Source: Flavobacterium poyangense (GTDB lineage: Bacteria > Bacteroidota > Bacteroidia > Flavobacteriales > Flavobacteriaceae). From it: DNA of 64,000 nucleotides. Shown piece after piece: positions 46,132 to 54,973 of the stretch; position 1 is the first letter of the stretch, and every line of letters begins with the position of its first letter. Under the pieces are notes generated by a model. It was not told the DNA's origin. It did no database searches and saw only the letters and a list, made by a program, of their open reading frames with translations. A program made the translations under genes and the position numbers. Location of the stretch: the NCBI RefSeq assembly GCF_011751075.1, contig NZ_JAALLN010000002.1, positions 390,709-454,708 of the forward strand, given 5' to 3'.

Positions 46132-48249
46132 CTATTTCTTTACCATTTCTCCGAGAATTTCAATTTCTCTCTCAGAAGCATTTTTTGGAGGATTAGTATT
46201 TAATTTCAAAATGTCCTCTTCAAAATGATTTCTGAACGTTTCATTTTCCAGATCTCTTAAATTCAAAAGTGCTTTTGATCGAACATAAGTCGATTCACTT
46301 CTTAAAGACATTGTATATAATTTTTTGATTTCTTCATCCTCAAAATCAGAAGACTTTAAACTTGAATATTTCAAAATAAACTGAGCAAATAACAAAGAAC
46401 TCTTATTATTATTGGTATTTTTCTTTACAGAATTTTGCAATAAAGAAAAACTGGAAATAGTTGCGATGCTCTCCCCTATTGCATTTTCAATTGCAAGACG
46501 TTCTGCTTTAGTCTCAACTTTAAAGTATTTATTAATATCTTTTAAAGAATTATTAATACTGTTTTCTTCTTTTTTACCTTTTTCTTCCCAGGCATCTTTT
46601 AGTCCAACTGTTTTGTTAAATACTAATTTTGAAGCAGTTGAATCTTTATCAACAGTAAAATAACCTAAACGTTGAAACTGAAATTTATCTTCATTTTGTG
46701 CTGTCGCCAAACTCGGTTCTACATAACCTGTAACGATTTCCAATGAATTTGGATTGACAAAATCTAAGAAGTTTTTGTCTTTATAACCATCCGGAGCTTC
46801 ATCTGTAAACAAACGATCGTACATACGAACTTCTGCTTCAACAGCATGAGCAATAGAAACCCAATGTAAGGTTCCTGACACTTTTCTCTGGCTTGCTTCT
46901 GTTCCACTTCCGCTCAAACTATCGGTATCGTAGGTTACATGAATCTCTGTAATATTACCTGCTACATCTTTTATAACACTTTCACCTTTAATTATATAGG
47001 CATTTTTAAGACGTACTTCTTTTCCTAAAGTCAAACGGAAATATTTAGCCGGAGCCTCTTCTAAAAAGTCTTCTCTTTCTATAAACAATTCACGTGAAAA
47101 AGGTACTTTTCTAAAACCGGCACTCTCATCTTCCTGATTGTTTTCGGCTTCTAACCATTCTTCTTTTCCTTCCGGATAATTTGTAATAACTAATTTCACA
47201 GGATCTAAAACAGCCATTACACGAGGTGCAATTTTGTTCAGATCTTCGCGAATGCAAAACTCTAAAACTGATACATTAATCAAATTATCACGTTTTGCAA
47301 TACCAATTGTATTAGCAAAATTACGCAAAGAAGCAGCGGTATATCCTCTTCTTCTTAATCCTGAAATAGTAGACATTCTCGGATCATCCCAACCGTTAAC
47401 ATGTTGTTCTTTAACTAATTGTTGTAATTTTCTTTTACTTACAACAGTATGTGAAAGATTACGTCTGGCAAATTCTCTTTGCTTCGGACGCAATTTAGTA
47501 CCATCTAAAATCTGATCTAAAAACCAATCATACAATTCACGGTGTGGCAAAAATTCAAGTGTACAAAACGAGTGTGAAATCTGTTCTAAATAATCACTTT
47601 GTCCATGTGCCCAATCGTACATTGGATAGATTTTCCAGGTATCACCTGTTCTATGATGATGTTTGTGCAAAATCCTGTACATAATAGGATCACGCATCAA
47701 CATATTAGTAGATTTCATATCTATTTTTGCACGAAGAATATGTGTTCCGGCTTCAAATTCGCCGTTTTTCATTCTCTCAAATAAATCTAAATTTTCTTCA
47801 ACAGAACGGTTTCTATACGGACTATCAACACCTTCAGTAGAAGGAGTTCCTTTTTGAATGGCCATATCTTCAGAAGACTGACTGTCAACATAGGCTTTAT
47901 TATTTTTAATTAATAAAACAGCCCAATCATACAATTGTTGAAAATAATCTGAAGCATAACGTTCTTCTGACCAGGTATATCCTAACCATTCTACGTCTTT
48001 TTTAATTGCATCAACAAATTCCTGCTCTTCTTTTTCCGGATTAGTGTCATCAAAACGTAAGTTAACAGGTGACTGATAATCAAGTCCTAAACCAAAATTT
48101 AATGCAATAGAACTTGCATGTCCAATGTGTAAATAACCGTTTGGTTCGGGTGGAAAACGAAAATGAAGTTTGTTATTTGACAGACCTGATTTCAGATCTT
48201 CTTCTATGATTTGTTCAATAAAATTGAGTGATTTCTCTTCTGATGCCAT
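46132..48249 (-). CDS. glnS: Glutamine--tRNA ligase with long C-terminal extension
   Basis: 705 residues; E. coli GlnRS has 554. The class I motifs are PPEPNGYLHIGHA (HIGH, residues ~33-45) and TVVSKRKLQQLV (KMSKS-like). WKIYPMYDWAHGQSDYLEQISHSFCTLEF and the two-barrel anticodon-binding region (VKLVITNYPEGKEEWLEAE... ISNPNSLEIVTGYVEPSL-like) are typical of GlnRS. After the second barrel about 135-140 residues of helical sequence follow (KAERLAIENAIGESIATISSFSLLQ... SEREIEILGEMVKK), resembling HEAT-like or YqeY/GatB-tail appendages. The minus-strand TATCTTTG at 48276-48269 is a likely -7 box. Confidence 0.94.
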   Translation of the reverse strand: MASEEKSLNFIEQIIEEDLKSGLSNNKLHFRFPPEPNGYLHIGHASSIALNFGLGLDYQSPVNLRFDDTNPEKEEQEFVDAIKKDVEWLGYTWSEERYASDYFQQLYDWAVLLIKNNKAYVDSQSSEDMAIQKGTPSTEGVDSPYRNRSVEENLDLFERMKNGEFEAGTHILRAKIDMKSTNMLMRDPIMYRILHKHHHRTGDTWKIYPMYDWAHGQSDYLEQISHSFCTLEFLPHRELYDWFLDQILDGTKLRPKQREFARRNLSHTVVSKRKLQQLVKEQHVNGWDDPRMSTISGLRRRGYTAASLRNFANTIGIAKRDNLINVSVLEFCIREDLNKIAPRVMAVLDPVKLVITNYPEGKEEWLEAENNQEDESAGFRKVPFSRELFIEREDFLEEAPAKYFRLTLGKEVRLKNAYIIKGESVIKDVAGNITEIHVTYDTDSLSGSGTEASQRKVSGTLHWVSIAHAVEAEVRMYDRLFTDEAPDGYKDKNFLDFVNPNSLEIVTGYVEPSLATAQNEDKFQFQRLGYFTVDKDSTASKLVFNKTVGLKDAWEEKGKKEENSINNSLKDINKYFKVETKAERLAIENAIGESIATISSFSLLQNSVKKNTNNNKSSLLFAQFILKYSSLKSSDFEDEEIKKLYTMSLRSESTYVRSKALLNLRDLENETFRNHFEEDILKLNTNPPKNASEREIEILGEMVKK

Positions 48250-48268
48250 TATTTTATAGTAATTTTAG

Positions 48269-48276
48269 CAAAGATA
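48269..48276 (-). promoter_or_regulatory. -7 element of the glnS promoter
   Basis: TATCTTTG on the minus strand, 20 bp before the ATG at 48249. No clear -33 TTG was found. Confidence 0.5.
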
Positions 48277-48282
48277 AAAAAA

Positions 48283-48346
48283 AGGTTTCAGGTTTCAGGT
48301 TTAAAGTTGTTTTAGTCGCAGTAAACCTGAAACTTAAAACTTGAAA
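48283..48346. repeat. Short heptamer/inverted repeats between glnS and folB
   Basis: CAGGTTT occurs in tandem (48288-48302), and the inverse CCTGAAAC with AAACTTGAAA lies further right (48327-48346). This is a small example of the seven-base repeats seen elsewhere in the window. Confidence 0.55.
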
Positions 48347-48358
48347 TAATACAATAAA

Positions 48359-48718
48359 ATGGGAGTTATAAAATTAAAAAACATCCGTACTTTTTCGTAC
48401 CATGGTTGTTTAATTGAAGAAGGAAAAATTGGATCTGATTACACAGTAGACCTAAAAATTAAAGCTAATTTACAAAAATCAGCAACTACAGATCACTTAG
48501 CTGACACGGTAGATTATGTACATTTGAACAAAATTGTAACCGAAGAAATGGCCATTCGTTCGCATTTATTAGAGCATGTAGCCAAAAGAATCGTACTTCG
48601 TGTCCTGGAAGAGATAAAATCAATAGAAAAAACTACGGTTTGGGTTTCTAAAGTAAATCCTCCTATTGGTGGTGATGTTGAGACGGTTACCATAAAAATG
48701 ACGGAAACCAGAAAGTAA
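48359..48718 (+). CDS. folB: Dihydroneopterin aldolase
   Basis: 119 residues, the normal length. KLKNIRTFSYHGCLIEEGKIGSDYTVDLKIK is the FolB opening (Tyr-His-Gly with the catalytic glutamate in EE). TDHLADTVDYVHLNKIVTEEM and LEHVAKRIVLRVLEEI follow, and KVNPPIGGDVETVTIKM is the usual end. It converts dihydroneopterin in folate synthesis. It is divergent from glnS and followed by tRNA-Cys. Confidence 0.93.
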   Translation: MGVIKLKNIRTFSYHGCLIEEGKIGSDYTVDLKIKANLQKSATTDHLADTVDYVHLNKIVTEEMAIRSHLLEHVAKRIVLRVLEEIKSIEKTTVWVSKVNPPIGGDVETVTIKMTETRK

Positions 48719-48765
48719 TCCTTTTTAGAAAAGAAGTATTTTTTTAAAATTCTTCACTTTAAACT

Positions 48766-48795
48766 TTTGAAATTTAAAGATTTTAGTTACTTTTG
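48766..48795 (+). promoter_or_regulatory. Promoter of tRNA-Cys
   Basis: TTTG at 48766-48769, 18 bp spacer, TACTTTTG at 48788-48795 (fits TAnnTTTG). Expected start about 10 nt before the tRNA. Confidence 0.75.
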
Positions 48796-48811
48796 CCATC
48801 CGTTCAAGTAC

Positions 48812-48882
48812 GGCGTCGTGGCCGAGCGGCTAGGCTGGGCTCTGCAAAAGCTCCTACTCCGGTTCGAATCCGGACGATGCCT
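48812..48882 (+). tRNA. tRNA-Cys (GCA)
   Basis: A complete cloverleaf can be drawn. Acceptor stem GGCGTCG / CGATGCC (one G-T pair), D stem GCC/GGC, anticodon stem GGGCT/AGCTC with loop CTGCAAA (anticodon GCA), T stem TCCGG/CCGGA with loop TTCGAAT, discriminator T. The CCA end is not encoded. Confidence 0.95.
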
Positions 48883-48884
48883 CA

Positions 48885-48918
48885 AAAACCTTCAAAGCAA
48901 TTTGAAGGTTTTTTTTAT
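48885..48918 (+). terminator. Terminator of tRNA-Cys
   Basis: Perfect 12-bp stem AAAACCTTCAAA / TTTGAAGGTTTT (48885-48896, 48901-48912) with a 4-nt loop and T-run. Confidence 0.9.
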
Positions 48919-48937
48919 GTCTAATTTTTTCGCAATC

Positions 48938-49039
48938 TTGTCATTCCGAAGAAGGAGGAATCACACCTGAAACTCCGTGCAGAATGTCGCCAATCTTTGT
49001 CGAAATACTACTGTGACTCCTCCTTCTTCGGAATGACAA
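48938..49039. repeat. 28-bp inverted repeat with 46-nt loop (REP/MITE-like)
   Basis: Arms 48938-48965 and 49012-49039 match at 27 of 28 positions (core TTCCGAAGAAGGAGGAAT). A third partial arm in direct orientation, TTCTTCGGAATGACAA, is at 49060-49075. The rest of the spacer up to 49280 holds two hairpins and no gene. Confidence 0.88.
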
Positions 49040-49176
49040 CGAAATGGATATGATTCCTAATTCTTCGGAATGACAAAGAAACGGGCGTAATTTCTCCTTC
49101 GTCAAAATTGATGCATAAATTCATTTAAGTTTTCTTTCCTTTTTTTATTATTCTGTACTTATTAACATTATTTAAA

Positions 49177-49205
49177 CCTGACAGGTTTTAAAAACCTGTC
49201 AGGTG
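49177..49205. terminator. Perfect CCTGACAGG hairpin
   Basis: Stem ACCTGACAGGTTTT (49177-49190) / AAAACCTGTCAGGT (49192-49205). There is no T-run, so it is a stand-alone hairpin of the same family as the recA and rpiB terminators rather than a clear terminator. Confidence 0.6.
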
Positions 49206-49230
49206 TTGTCTACAAGTATAAAGCATAAAA

Positions 49231-49253
49231 AAACCTCTCAAATTGAGAGGTTT
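49231..49253 (-). terminator. Terminator of the lysE-family gene
   Basis: Stem AAACCTCTCA (49231-49240) / TGAGAGGTTT (49244-49253). T-run on the minus strand. Confidence 0.88.
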
Positions 49254-49280
49254 ACTATTTTTATATAAATGACAGTCTAT

Positions 49281-49958
49281 TTATTTTTCAATCTTTTCAA
49301 AAGCATTTTTTACCATTTCTTTTTCTTTAGGGAACCAACCTTGCACTATTAAAACTACCCCGAAAACCATTAAAACTACACTAATAATTTTTTTAATTTT
49401 TAAGATATTAATAGGTGTCATTTTAGACTTTAATTGTTTAGCTAACAATATTTTAATACAATCTACAGCTAAATAAGTTATGATAACCGAAGTAAAAAAA
49501 GTCATCATTCTGGGAGTCTGCATTTGTAATTTTGGACCAACAGAAATAATAACGGCTAACCAAAAACCAAGAACACCAATGTTAATAACATTCAACAAAA
49601 AGCCTTTTACAAACAAACTGGCATAGTTTCTTTTTATAATATCACGATCAATTTCTTCGTCGTTGATTTTTTCTTCTTTCTTTAATTTTACAAAAGAAAT
49701 AATACCATAGGCCAACATAATAATTCCACCAAAAATAAAAAGTGCGGGTTTATCTTTTAAGCTCTGAATGAGTCGATAACTCCCTAAATAGGCAATGGCT
49801 ATAAAAAAAATATCACCTAATACTACTCCAAAATCAAAGACTATTGCGGCTCTGAATCCTTTTGTAATACTGGTTTCCAGTAATATAAAAAATACCGGAC
49901 CTATCATAAAGCTCAGAAAAAGTCCCCACGGCAGTCCGGCTAAAATATCATTTATCAT
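49281..49958 (-). CDS. LysE-family translocator
   Basis: 225 residues with six hydrophobic segments. The opening ILAGLPWGLFLSFMIGPVFFILLETSITKGFRAAIVFDFGVVLGD matches the LysE/RhtB family pattern (G-P-x-F near the first helix, GxxxGD at helix 2). Members export amino acids or similar small molecules across the inner membrane; the substrate is unknown. Directly upstream (15 bp) is the head-GIN gene and before that rnr, all in one direction, so rnr, the head-GIN gene and this gene may form an operon. Confidence 0.87.
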   Translation of the reverse strand: MINDILAGLPWGLFLSFMIGPVFFILLETSITKGFRAAIVFDFGVVLGDIFFIAIAYLGSYRLIQSLKDKPALFIFGGIIMLAYGIISFVKLKKEEKINDEEIDRDIIKRNYASLFVKGFLLNVINIGVLGFWLAVIISVGPKLQMQTPRMMTFFTSVIITYLAVDCIKILLAKQLKSKMTPINILKIKKIISVVLMVFGVVLIVQGWFPKEKEMVKNAFEKIEK

Positions 49959-49973
49959 TCAAATACAATTAAT

Positions 49974-50642
49974 TTACTTTACTTCTTCAATTTTTCCTCC
50001 GAAAACCGTTTTCTGATTAATTTGCTTTGGTTTTCCATAAATGTAAATAGAGCCTCCTGCGCTTACTTTTGCATCTACAAGGGTCGAAGCATTCACATCT
50101 GCTTTTCCTCCCGCAGAAACGCTTACTTTCGTTTGAGAGGTATTTAATTTACTAGCCAGAAGATATCCTCCTGCACCTAAACTTGCATCTTGATTAGCAG
50201 CTTTACCAGATAAAGTGATTTCACCCCCTGAAACTGAACTTACATTTAGTTTATCAACATTTAATTCTACATTGATTTTTCCGCCTTCCTGAGCACTAAC
50301 TTTAAAAGAAGTTGCTTTTATAACATCTTTACCATTTACAACTGCTCCTTCATTAACATCTATAAGTTCAAGATGTTTATAATACAATGTAATATCCAAA
50401 TCATTACCGGATAACAACTTTGGAAAAGGCATTCTTAATTTTAATAATCCTTTTTTGTTAACAACTTCTACTTCTGCTTCACGTGTCCCTTTTATTACAA
50501 TTTTATTCTCAGAGGACGCTACTAATTTTACTGTCAGTTTATCAAAAACTTTTACAGAATCAAAATCTCCTAATTCTTTGGTTACCTGTCCAAAAGACAA
50601 TTGTGCAAACAGTATTGCAACACCTATAATCCATTTTTTCAT
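49974..50642 (-). CDS. Head-GIN-domain exported protein (DUF2807)
   Basis: 222 residues. A signal peptide (MKKWIIGVAILFAQLSFG) is followed by FDSVKVFDKLTVKLVASSENKIVIKG, then repeated short strands with Gly/Ala/Asn turns (VSSVSGGEITLSGKAANQDASLGAGGYL, KVSVSAGGKADVNAST). This is the beta-helix typical of the head GIN / putative auto-transporter adhesin family of Bacteroidota. Surface or periplasmic; function unknown. Its start lies 24 bp after the rnr stop. Confidence 0.86.
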   Translation of the reverse strand: MKKWIIGVAILFAQLSFGQVTKELGDFDSVKVFDKLTVKLVASSENKIVIKGTREAEVEVVNKKGLLKLRMPFPKLLSGNDLDITLYYKHLELIDVNEGAVVNGKDVIKATSFKVSAQEGGKINVELNVDKLNVSSVSGGEITLSGKAANQDASLGAGGYLLASKLNTSQTKVSVSAGGKADVNASTLVDAKVSAGGSIYIYGKPKQINQKTVFGGKIEEVK

Positions 50643-50666
50643 GTTTCTACTTTTTAAATTAAACCA

Positions 50667-52847
50667 CTATTCTGCTCTTCGCAAAAAATGAAAATCTAAT
50701 TGTTTTTTAACCAAATCTGCATTTTTTACTTTAACGTAAATTTCATCTCCTAATTGTAAAATACTGTCTGATGTCGCACCAACTAAGGCATACTGTTTTT
50801 CATCAAAAGTATAATAATCGTCTTTTATTTCGCGAATTCGTACCATTCCTTCACATTTGTTTGAAACGATTTCGACATAAATTCCCCATTCTGTAACACC
50901 CGAAATAACACCCAAAAATTCTTCGTCCTGGTGATCCTGCATGTATTTTACCTGCATGTATTTAATACTATCACGTTCAGCATTAGTTGCTAAATTTTCC
51001 ATATTGGAACAATGCAAACATTTTGTTTCATACACTTCTTCGTCTACAGATTTTCCATTATCTAAATAATACTGCAATAAACGATGCACCATAACGTCGG
51101 GATAACGACGAATTGGTGAAGTAAAATGGCTGTAATAATCAAAAGCCAGACCGTAATGACCAATATTATCAGTCGAATATTTGGCTTTACTCATACTTCT
51201 AATGGCAAGAGTATCAATTAAATTCTGCTCTTTTTTACCATTTACTTCTTCCATCAGAGCGTTCAGAGATTTTGAAATATCTCCTTTGTTTCTAAAGTCA
51301 ATTTTATAACCAAACTTCGCAATAACAGATTGCATCGCAATTAATTTATCTTCATTTGGCTCATCGTGAATTCTGTAAACAAATGTTTTCTTTTGTTTTC
51401 CAATGTATTCTGCTACTTTTCGGTTGGCTAAAAGCATGAATTCTTCGATCAGATGATTGGCATCTTTTGACACTTTAAAATAAACTCCTTCCGGTTCCCC
51501 TTCTTCATCTAAATTAAATTTGACTTCCACTTTATCAAAAGAAATAGCGCCATTTGCCATTCTTTTTCTTCTTAAAATCTTCGCTAATTCATCTAATTTT
51601 AAAGTAGCCTGAACAATTTCATCCGAAACTAAATAAGAACTTCCGGTAATTGAAATATCAACCGGGATAGTATGATCTTTTGTTTCAATGATATACTGCG
51701 CTTCTTCGTAGGCAAATCGCTGATCAGAATAAATTACAGTTCTACCAAACCATTGGTTCATAACTTGTGCATTTTCTGAAATTTCAAAAACAGCAGAGAA
51801 TGTATATTTTTCTTCATTCGGTCGTAACGAACAGGCAAAATTAGACAAAACTTCCGGAAGCATTGGCACTACTCTGTCTACTAAATAAACAGAAGTAGCA
51901 CGTTGATACGCTTCATCATCTAAAATAGTTCCTTCTTCGAGATAATAGGAAACATCGGCAATATGGATTCCGATTTCATAATTTCCATTCTCTAACTTTT
52001 TAAAAGACAAGGCATCATCAAAATCTTTTGCATCTTTTGGATCTATCGTAAACGTAAGTGTATCACGCATATCACGACGTTTTGCAATTTCAGCTTCCTG
52101 AATGGTAGTGTCTATCTTTTGTGCATACACCTCTACCTCTACCGGAAAATCTGCCGGTAAGCCGTATTCTGCTAAAATAGCATGAATCTCTGTATTATGT
52201 TCTCCCGGTTTTCCTAAAACACGAACAACAGAACCAAACGGACTATCTGCTCTTTTTGGCCAATCTTCGATCGTAACCAAAACAACATCACCATTTTCAG
52301 CTTCGCCAATTTTATCTTTGGGAATAAAAATATCCGTATACATTTTAGGATTTGCTGTAGCAACAAAGGCGAAATTAGCCTGAATGTCAATAACTCCGAC
52401 AAAATCGGTTTTATCTCTTTCTATAACTTCAATCACCTCACCTTCAGGTCTTTTTCCTTTTCTTCGGTTGTAAACGTATACTTTAACTTTGTCTTTATCC
52501 AGAGCACGATTCAAATTATTCGTTGGAATAAAAACATCTTCTGCAAAATCAGGACAAATGAAATAAGCTGTCTTACGGCTTGTCATATCAATTGTTCCTT
52601 CGTAGTAATCCTGACTGATTGCTTTGATTAAATACTTACCTGGTTCTGATTCTATTATTTTTTTTGAAGCAGCCAAAATCTTTAAATCTTTTATAATCTG
52701 ATTTCTGCTTTTGGTATCGTCAAGTTCTAACTTTGCTCCTATCTGTTTGTAATTAAATGCTTTATTAGGGCTTTGCGATAAAATTTTTAGTATTTTTCCG
52801 GAGAAATCTTTCTCATTTTTTATCGGCTTTCTAATTTTCTTACTCAT
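50667..52847 (-). CDS. rnr: Ribonuclease R
   Basis: 726 residues. An N-terminal winged helix (residues ~15-75) is followed by two cold-shock-like domains (GTIDMTSRKTAYFICPDF... VGVIDIQANFAFVATANPKMYTDIFIP). The RNB catalytic domain has the metal-binding TIDPKDAKDFDDALS (around residue 270) and HYGLAFDYYSHFTSPIRRYPDVMVHRLL. An S1 domain closes the protein (FLGVISGVTEWGIYVEIVSNKCEGMVRI). The enzyme is a processive 3'-5' exoribonuclease that degrades structured RNA. It is the first gene of a probable operon with the head-GIN and lysE-family genes. Confidence 0.95.
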   Translation of the reverse strand: MSKKIRKPIKNEKDFSGKILKILSQSPNKAFNYKQIGAKLELDDTKSRNQIIKDLKILAASKKIIESEPGKYLIKAISQDYYEGTIDMTSRKTAYFICPDFAEDVFIPTNNLNRALDKDKVKVYVYNRRKGKRPEGEVIEVIERDKTDFVGVIDIQANFAFVATANPKMYTDIFIPKDKIGEAENGDVVLVTIEDWPKRADSPFGSVVRVLGKPGEHNTEIHAILAEYGLPADFPVEVEVYAQKIDTTIQEAEIAKRRDMRDTLTFTIDPKDAKDFDDALSFKKLENGNYEIGIHIADVSYYLEEGTILDDEAYQRATSVYLVDRVVPMLPEVLSNFACSLRPNEEKYTFSAVFEISENAQVMNQWFGRTVIYSDQRFAYEEAQYIIETKDHTIPVDISITGSSYLVSDEIVQATLKLDELAKILRRKRMANGAISFDKVEVKFNLDEEGEPEGVYFKVSKDANHLIEEFMLLANRKVAEYIGKQKKTFVYRIHDEPNEDKLIAMQSVIAKFGYKIDFRNKGDISKSLNALMEEVNGKKEQNLIDTLAIRSMSKAKYSTDNIGHYGLAFDYYSHFTSPIRRYPDVMVHRLLQYYLDNGKSVDEEVYETKCLHCSNMENLATNAERDSIKYMQVKYMQDHQDEEFLGVISGVTEWGIYVEIVSNKCEGMVRIREIKDDYYTFDEKQYALVGATSDSILQLGDEIYVKVKNADLVKKQLDFHFLRRAE

Positions 52848-52956
52848 ATATCTTTTCTTATAAGGTTTAAAATTACGAATAAGATATCAGATAACAGATT
52901 TTAACAAATAGAATTATTAAAAATATAACTTTCGTATCTTTACAAAAAGACCTTTT

Positions 52957-53190
52957 ATGGAAACCTTTAAAACGATTGCCATATTCAATTTCGAACACGA
53001 AACGGTAATTCTCAAACACTTATTAGAACAAGAAGGAATTCCTTATTTTTTTGAAAACGAAATCACTTTATCTGTGGTTCCCTTTTACTCTGCAGCGCTC
53101 GGTGGAATCAAACTCAAAGTTCATCCCAACGATTTCGAACAAGTTCAGGAAATTCTGGACAATCTCAACAATCCTTTGAAAATCGTCTGA
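52957..53190 (+). CDS. DUF2007 small protein
   Basis: 77 residues. FKTIAIFNFEHETVILKHLLEQEGIPYFFENE and GGIKLKVHPNDFEQVQEIL match the DUF2007 ferredoxin-like fold (putative signal-transducing protein) of unknown function. A TATCTTTA (-7-like) box at 52935-52942 precedes the ATG. Divergent from rnr. Confidence 0.8.
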   Translation: METFKTIAIFNFEHETVILKHLLEQEGIPYFFENEITLSVVPFYSAALGGIKLKVHPNDFEQVQEILDNLNNPLKIV

Positions 53191-53914
53191 ACCAATCTAC
53201 AGTTCAATTTCAATTTTTTTCTTTTTAAACTTTCAAAGTTGTCAACATATATTAAATACAACAAAAAAGAATTTTAAAAATTTTAAAAATTTTGGTTGTT
53301 ATTATAGTGTGTTAATATGTGGAATAATTTTATTTTAAAAAGCATTGAAATGAAGTTTTGCTTACTTATCTGGAGTTATTAACATACTTATATTTTGTTA
53401 AAGGATTAATTTTTAAGACTTTTTGAATTTTAATTAACAACGGTTGACAACCTAAAATGAATTGATTTTGTAAATAACTTGATAAACTGATTTCTGTTGA
53501 AAATGATATTTTTGATATTGATAACTTTTCTAAAAATTCATGAAACTTTATTAGGTTATTTCATTCCGGTTTTGGATTAGGTATTTTTTTGACACAACCA
53601 AAAAAAACTTCTAATTTTCTATCTTTAGTTATTAACAAATAATGTTAATTTAAAGTTAACTGAATATCAATGAATTAGGTTTTGGTATTAACACTCTAAA
53701 ATTTTAACAAAAAAAGTGTTTATTCTTAATTGATAATCAGCTTCTTATAGAGATATTAAAATTGTTAATAACGTTAACGATTTGATAATGGGAGAGTTAT
53801 ATTTTTACTTTCTTTTACCGAAATGTGTGTAAAGTTTTTTAAAAAGTTAATAAGCTGCAATATTTTAAAATTTAGTAGAGAAAGTATAAAGTTTGTGAGT
53901 GAATAAGTAGTTTT

Positions 53915-54151
53915 TTTGCCGCGAATTGCACGAATTTTTTCTTTTCATTGGTTTTGTATTAAGAATTAAAAGTTTGAAAATTAATCAAATACCTTGATAA
54001 TGTTAATAAGTTTGAATTAATAGCTTACTATTTTATTGATGGAACTAAAACAAATCTCCGTTTGGAAAGTAGAGAGTGGTTTAGTTTTTAAAAAGAAAAT
54101 TTTCAGCATGTAAAATTTTAATTAGTGGAAATTCGTGCAATTCGCGGCAAA
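53915..54151. repeat. 23-bp inverted repeat, GCCGCGAATTGCACGAATT type
   Basis: Left arm 53915-53937 and right arm 54129-54151 are perfect reverse complements, about 190 bp apart. No coding sequence lies between. Confidence 0.88.
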
Positions 54152-54191
54152 CATTTATTTTAAATAGTACTGTGGTACAGGATTCTTTGGC

Positions 54192-54199
54192 TAAATTTG
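54192..54199 (+). promoter_or_regulatory. -7 element of the rpiB promoter
   Basis: TAAATTTG, 27 bp before ATG 54226. It lies inside an upstream extension of the reading frame and therefore argues for the later start. No clear -33 box. Confidence 0.45.
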
Positions 54200-54225
54200 C
54201 AGTACACAACTTAATAGTATTTAAA

Positions 54226-54657
54226 ATGAAAATTTCAATAGGTAACGATCACGCAGGACCGGAGTATAAAAAAGCAATTGTTAACATGTTACAGGCAAAA
54301 GGGTATGAAGTAACAAATTACGGAACTGATTCTGAGGATTCTGTAGATTATCCTGATTTTGGGCATCCAGTCGCCAATGATGTATATGAAGGAAAAGCAG
54401 ATTTCGGAATTGTAATCTGTGGAAGTGGTAACGGAATTGCAATGACTGTTAATAAACACCCGAAAGTGAGAGCCGGTTTATGCTGGACCAAAGAAATTGC
54501 TTATTTAACACGTTTACATAATGATGCTAATATTGTTAGCATTCCGGCACGTTTTACCTCTATTGCTCAGGCAGTAGAAATTGTTGAAACGTTTTTAACT
54601 ACTTCATTTGAAGGAGGAAGACACCAGAATAGAGTGAATAAGATTGCTTGTCAGTAA
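54226..54657 (+). CDS. rpiB: Ribose-5-phosphate isomerase B
   Basis: 143 residues from ATG at 54226 (MKISIGNDHAGPEYKKAIVNML). The frame is open 18 codons upstream, but the family starts here and a -7 box sits in the extension. NDHAG, GIVICGSGNGIAMTVNKHPKVRAGLCW and HNDANIVSIPARF are the RpiB/LacAB signatures (active-site Asp/His at the start, Cys in ICGSGNG, catalytic loop). It interconverts ribose-5-P and ribulose-5-P. A strong terminator follows. Confidence 0.94.
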   Translation: MKISIGNDHAGPEYKKAIVNMLQAKGYEVTNYGTDSEDSVDYPDFGHPVANDVYEGKADFGIVICGSGNGIAMTVNKHPKVRAGLCWTKEIAYLTRLHNDANIVSIPARFTSIAQAVEIVETFLTTSFEGGRHQNRVNKIACQ

Positions 54658-54693
54658 GATGTAAAAAGTAAGATGTAAAAAAATATATCGATT

Positions 54694-54736
54694 AAACCCG
54701 ACAGGTTTTAGAACCTGTCGGGTTTGTTATTTTTTG
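54694..54736 (+). terminator. Terminator of rpiB
   Basis: Perfect 14-bp stem AAACCCGACAGGTT (54694-54707) / AACCTGTCGGGTTT (54712-54725), 4-nt loop, T-run. Confidence 0.9.
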
Positions 54737-54799
54737 TAAATTCCGTCAATTGACTGACTGAATTAATGTAAATTCCGTCAATGGACTGACGGAATTAAC
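54736..54799. repeat. Two 32-bp direct repeats, each with an inner hairpin
   Basis: Units 54736-54767 and 54768-54799 (GTAAATTCCGTCAAT...) differ at a few bases. The second contains TTCCGTCA/TGACGGAA as an inverted pair. The remaining spacer up to 54973 is AT-rich without genes. Confidence 0.8.
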
Positions 54800-54973
54800 G
54801 TTTTTTATTTGTTTCTGAGTGTATTTTTAATCAAAAGCATACCCAGAAGCTACTTTTGAGGTAATTAACAAAAGTAATTATTTAGATTTTATTGGTTAGT
54901 TGAGATATTATTTAATAGGTTAAAAATCAGGGTATTTAAAGCTGTTTTTTTGAGTTATGAACATTGTTAATAA

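Larger units (their letters stand above)
53191..54225. other. 1-kb AT-rich region without genes
   Basis: No credible gene. It is very rich in TTAATAA/TTATTAAC motifs (e.g. 53629-53652, 53764-53780, 53849, 54001) and carries a 23-bp inverted repeat (53915-53937 and 54129-54151). No cluster of DnaA-box 9-mers was found. The rpiB promoter lies at the right end. Confidence 0.6.

Noticed and set aside
47092..47104. CACGTG-containing sequence in glnS resembling parS
   Set aside because: Only one arm matches (ATTCACGTGAAAA) and it lies in conserved coding sequence; not counted. The same holds for the half-site near 63100.
54172..54225. Longer N-terminus of rpiB
   Set aside because: Contains a -7 promoter box and lacks family similarity; start taken at 54226.
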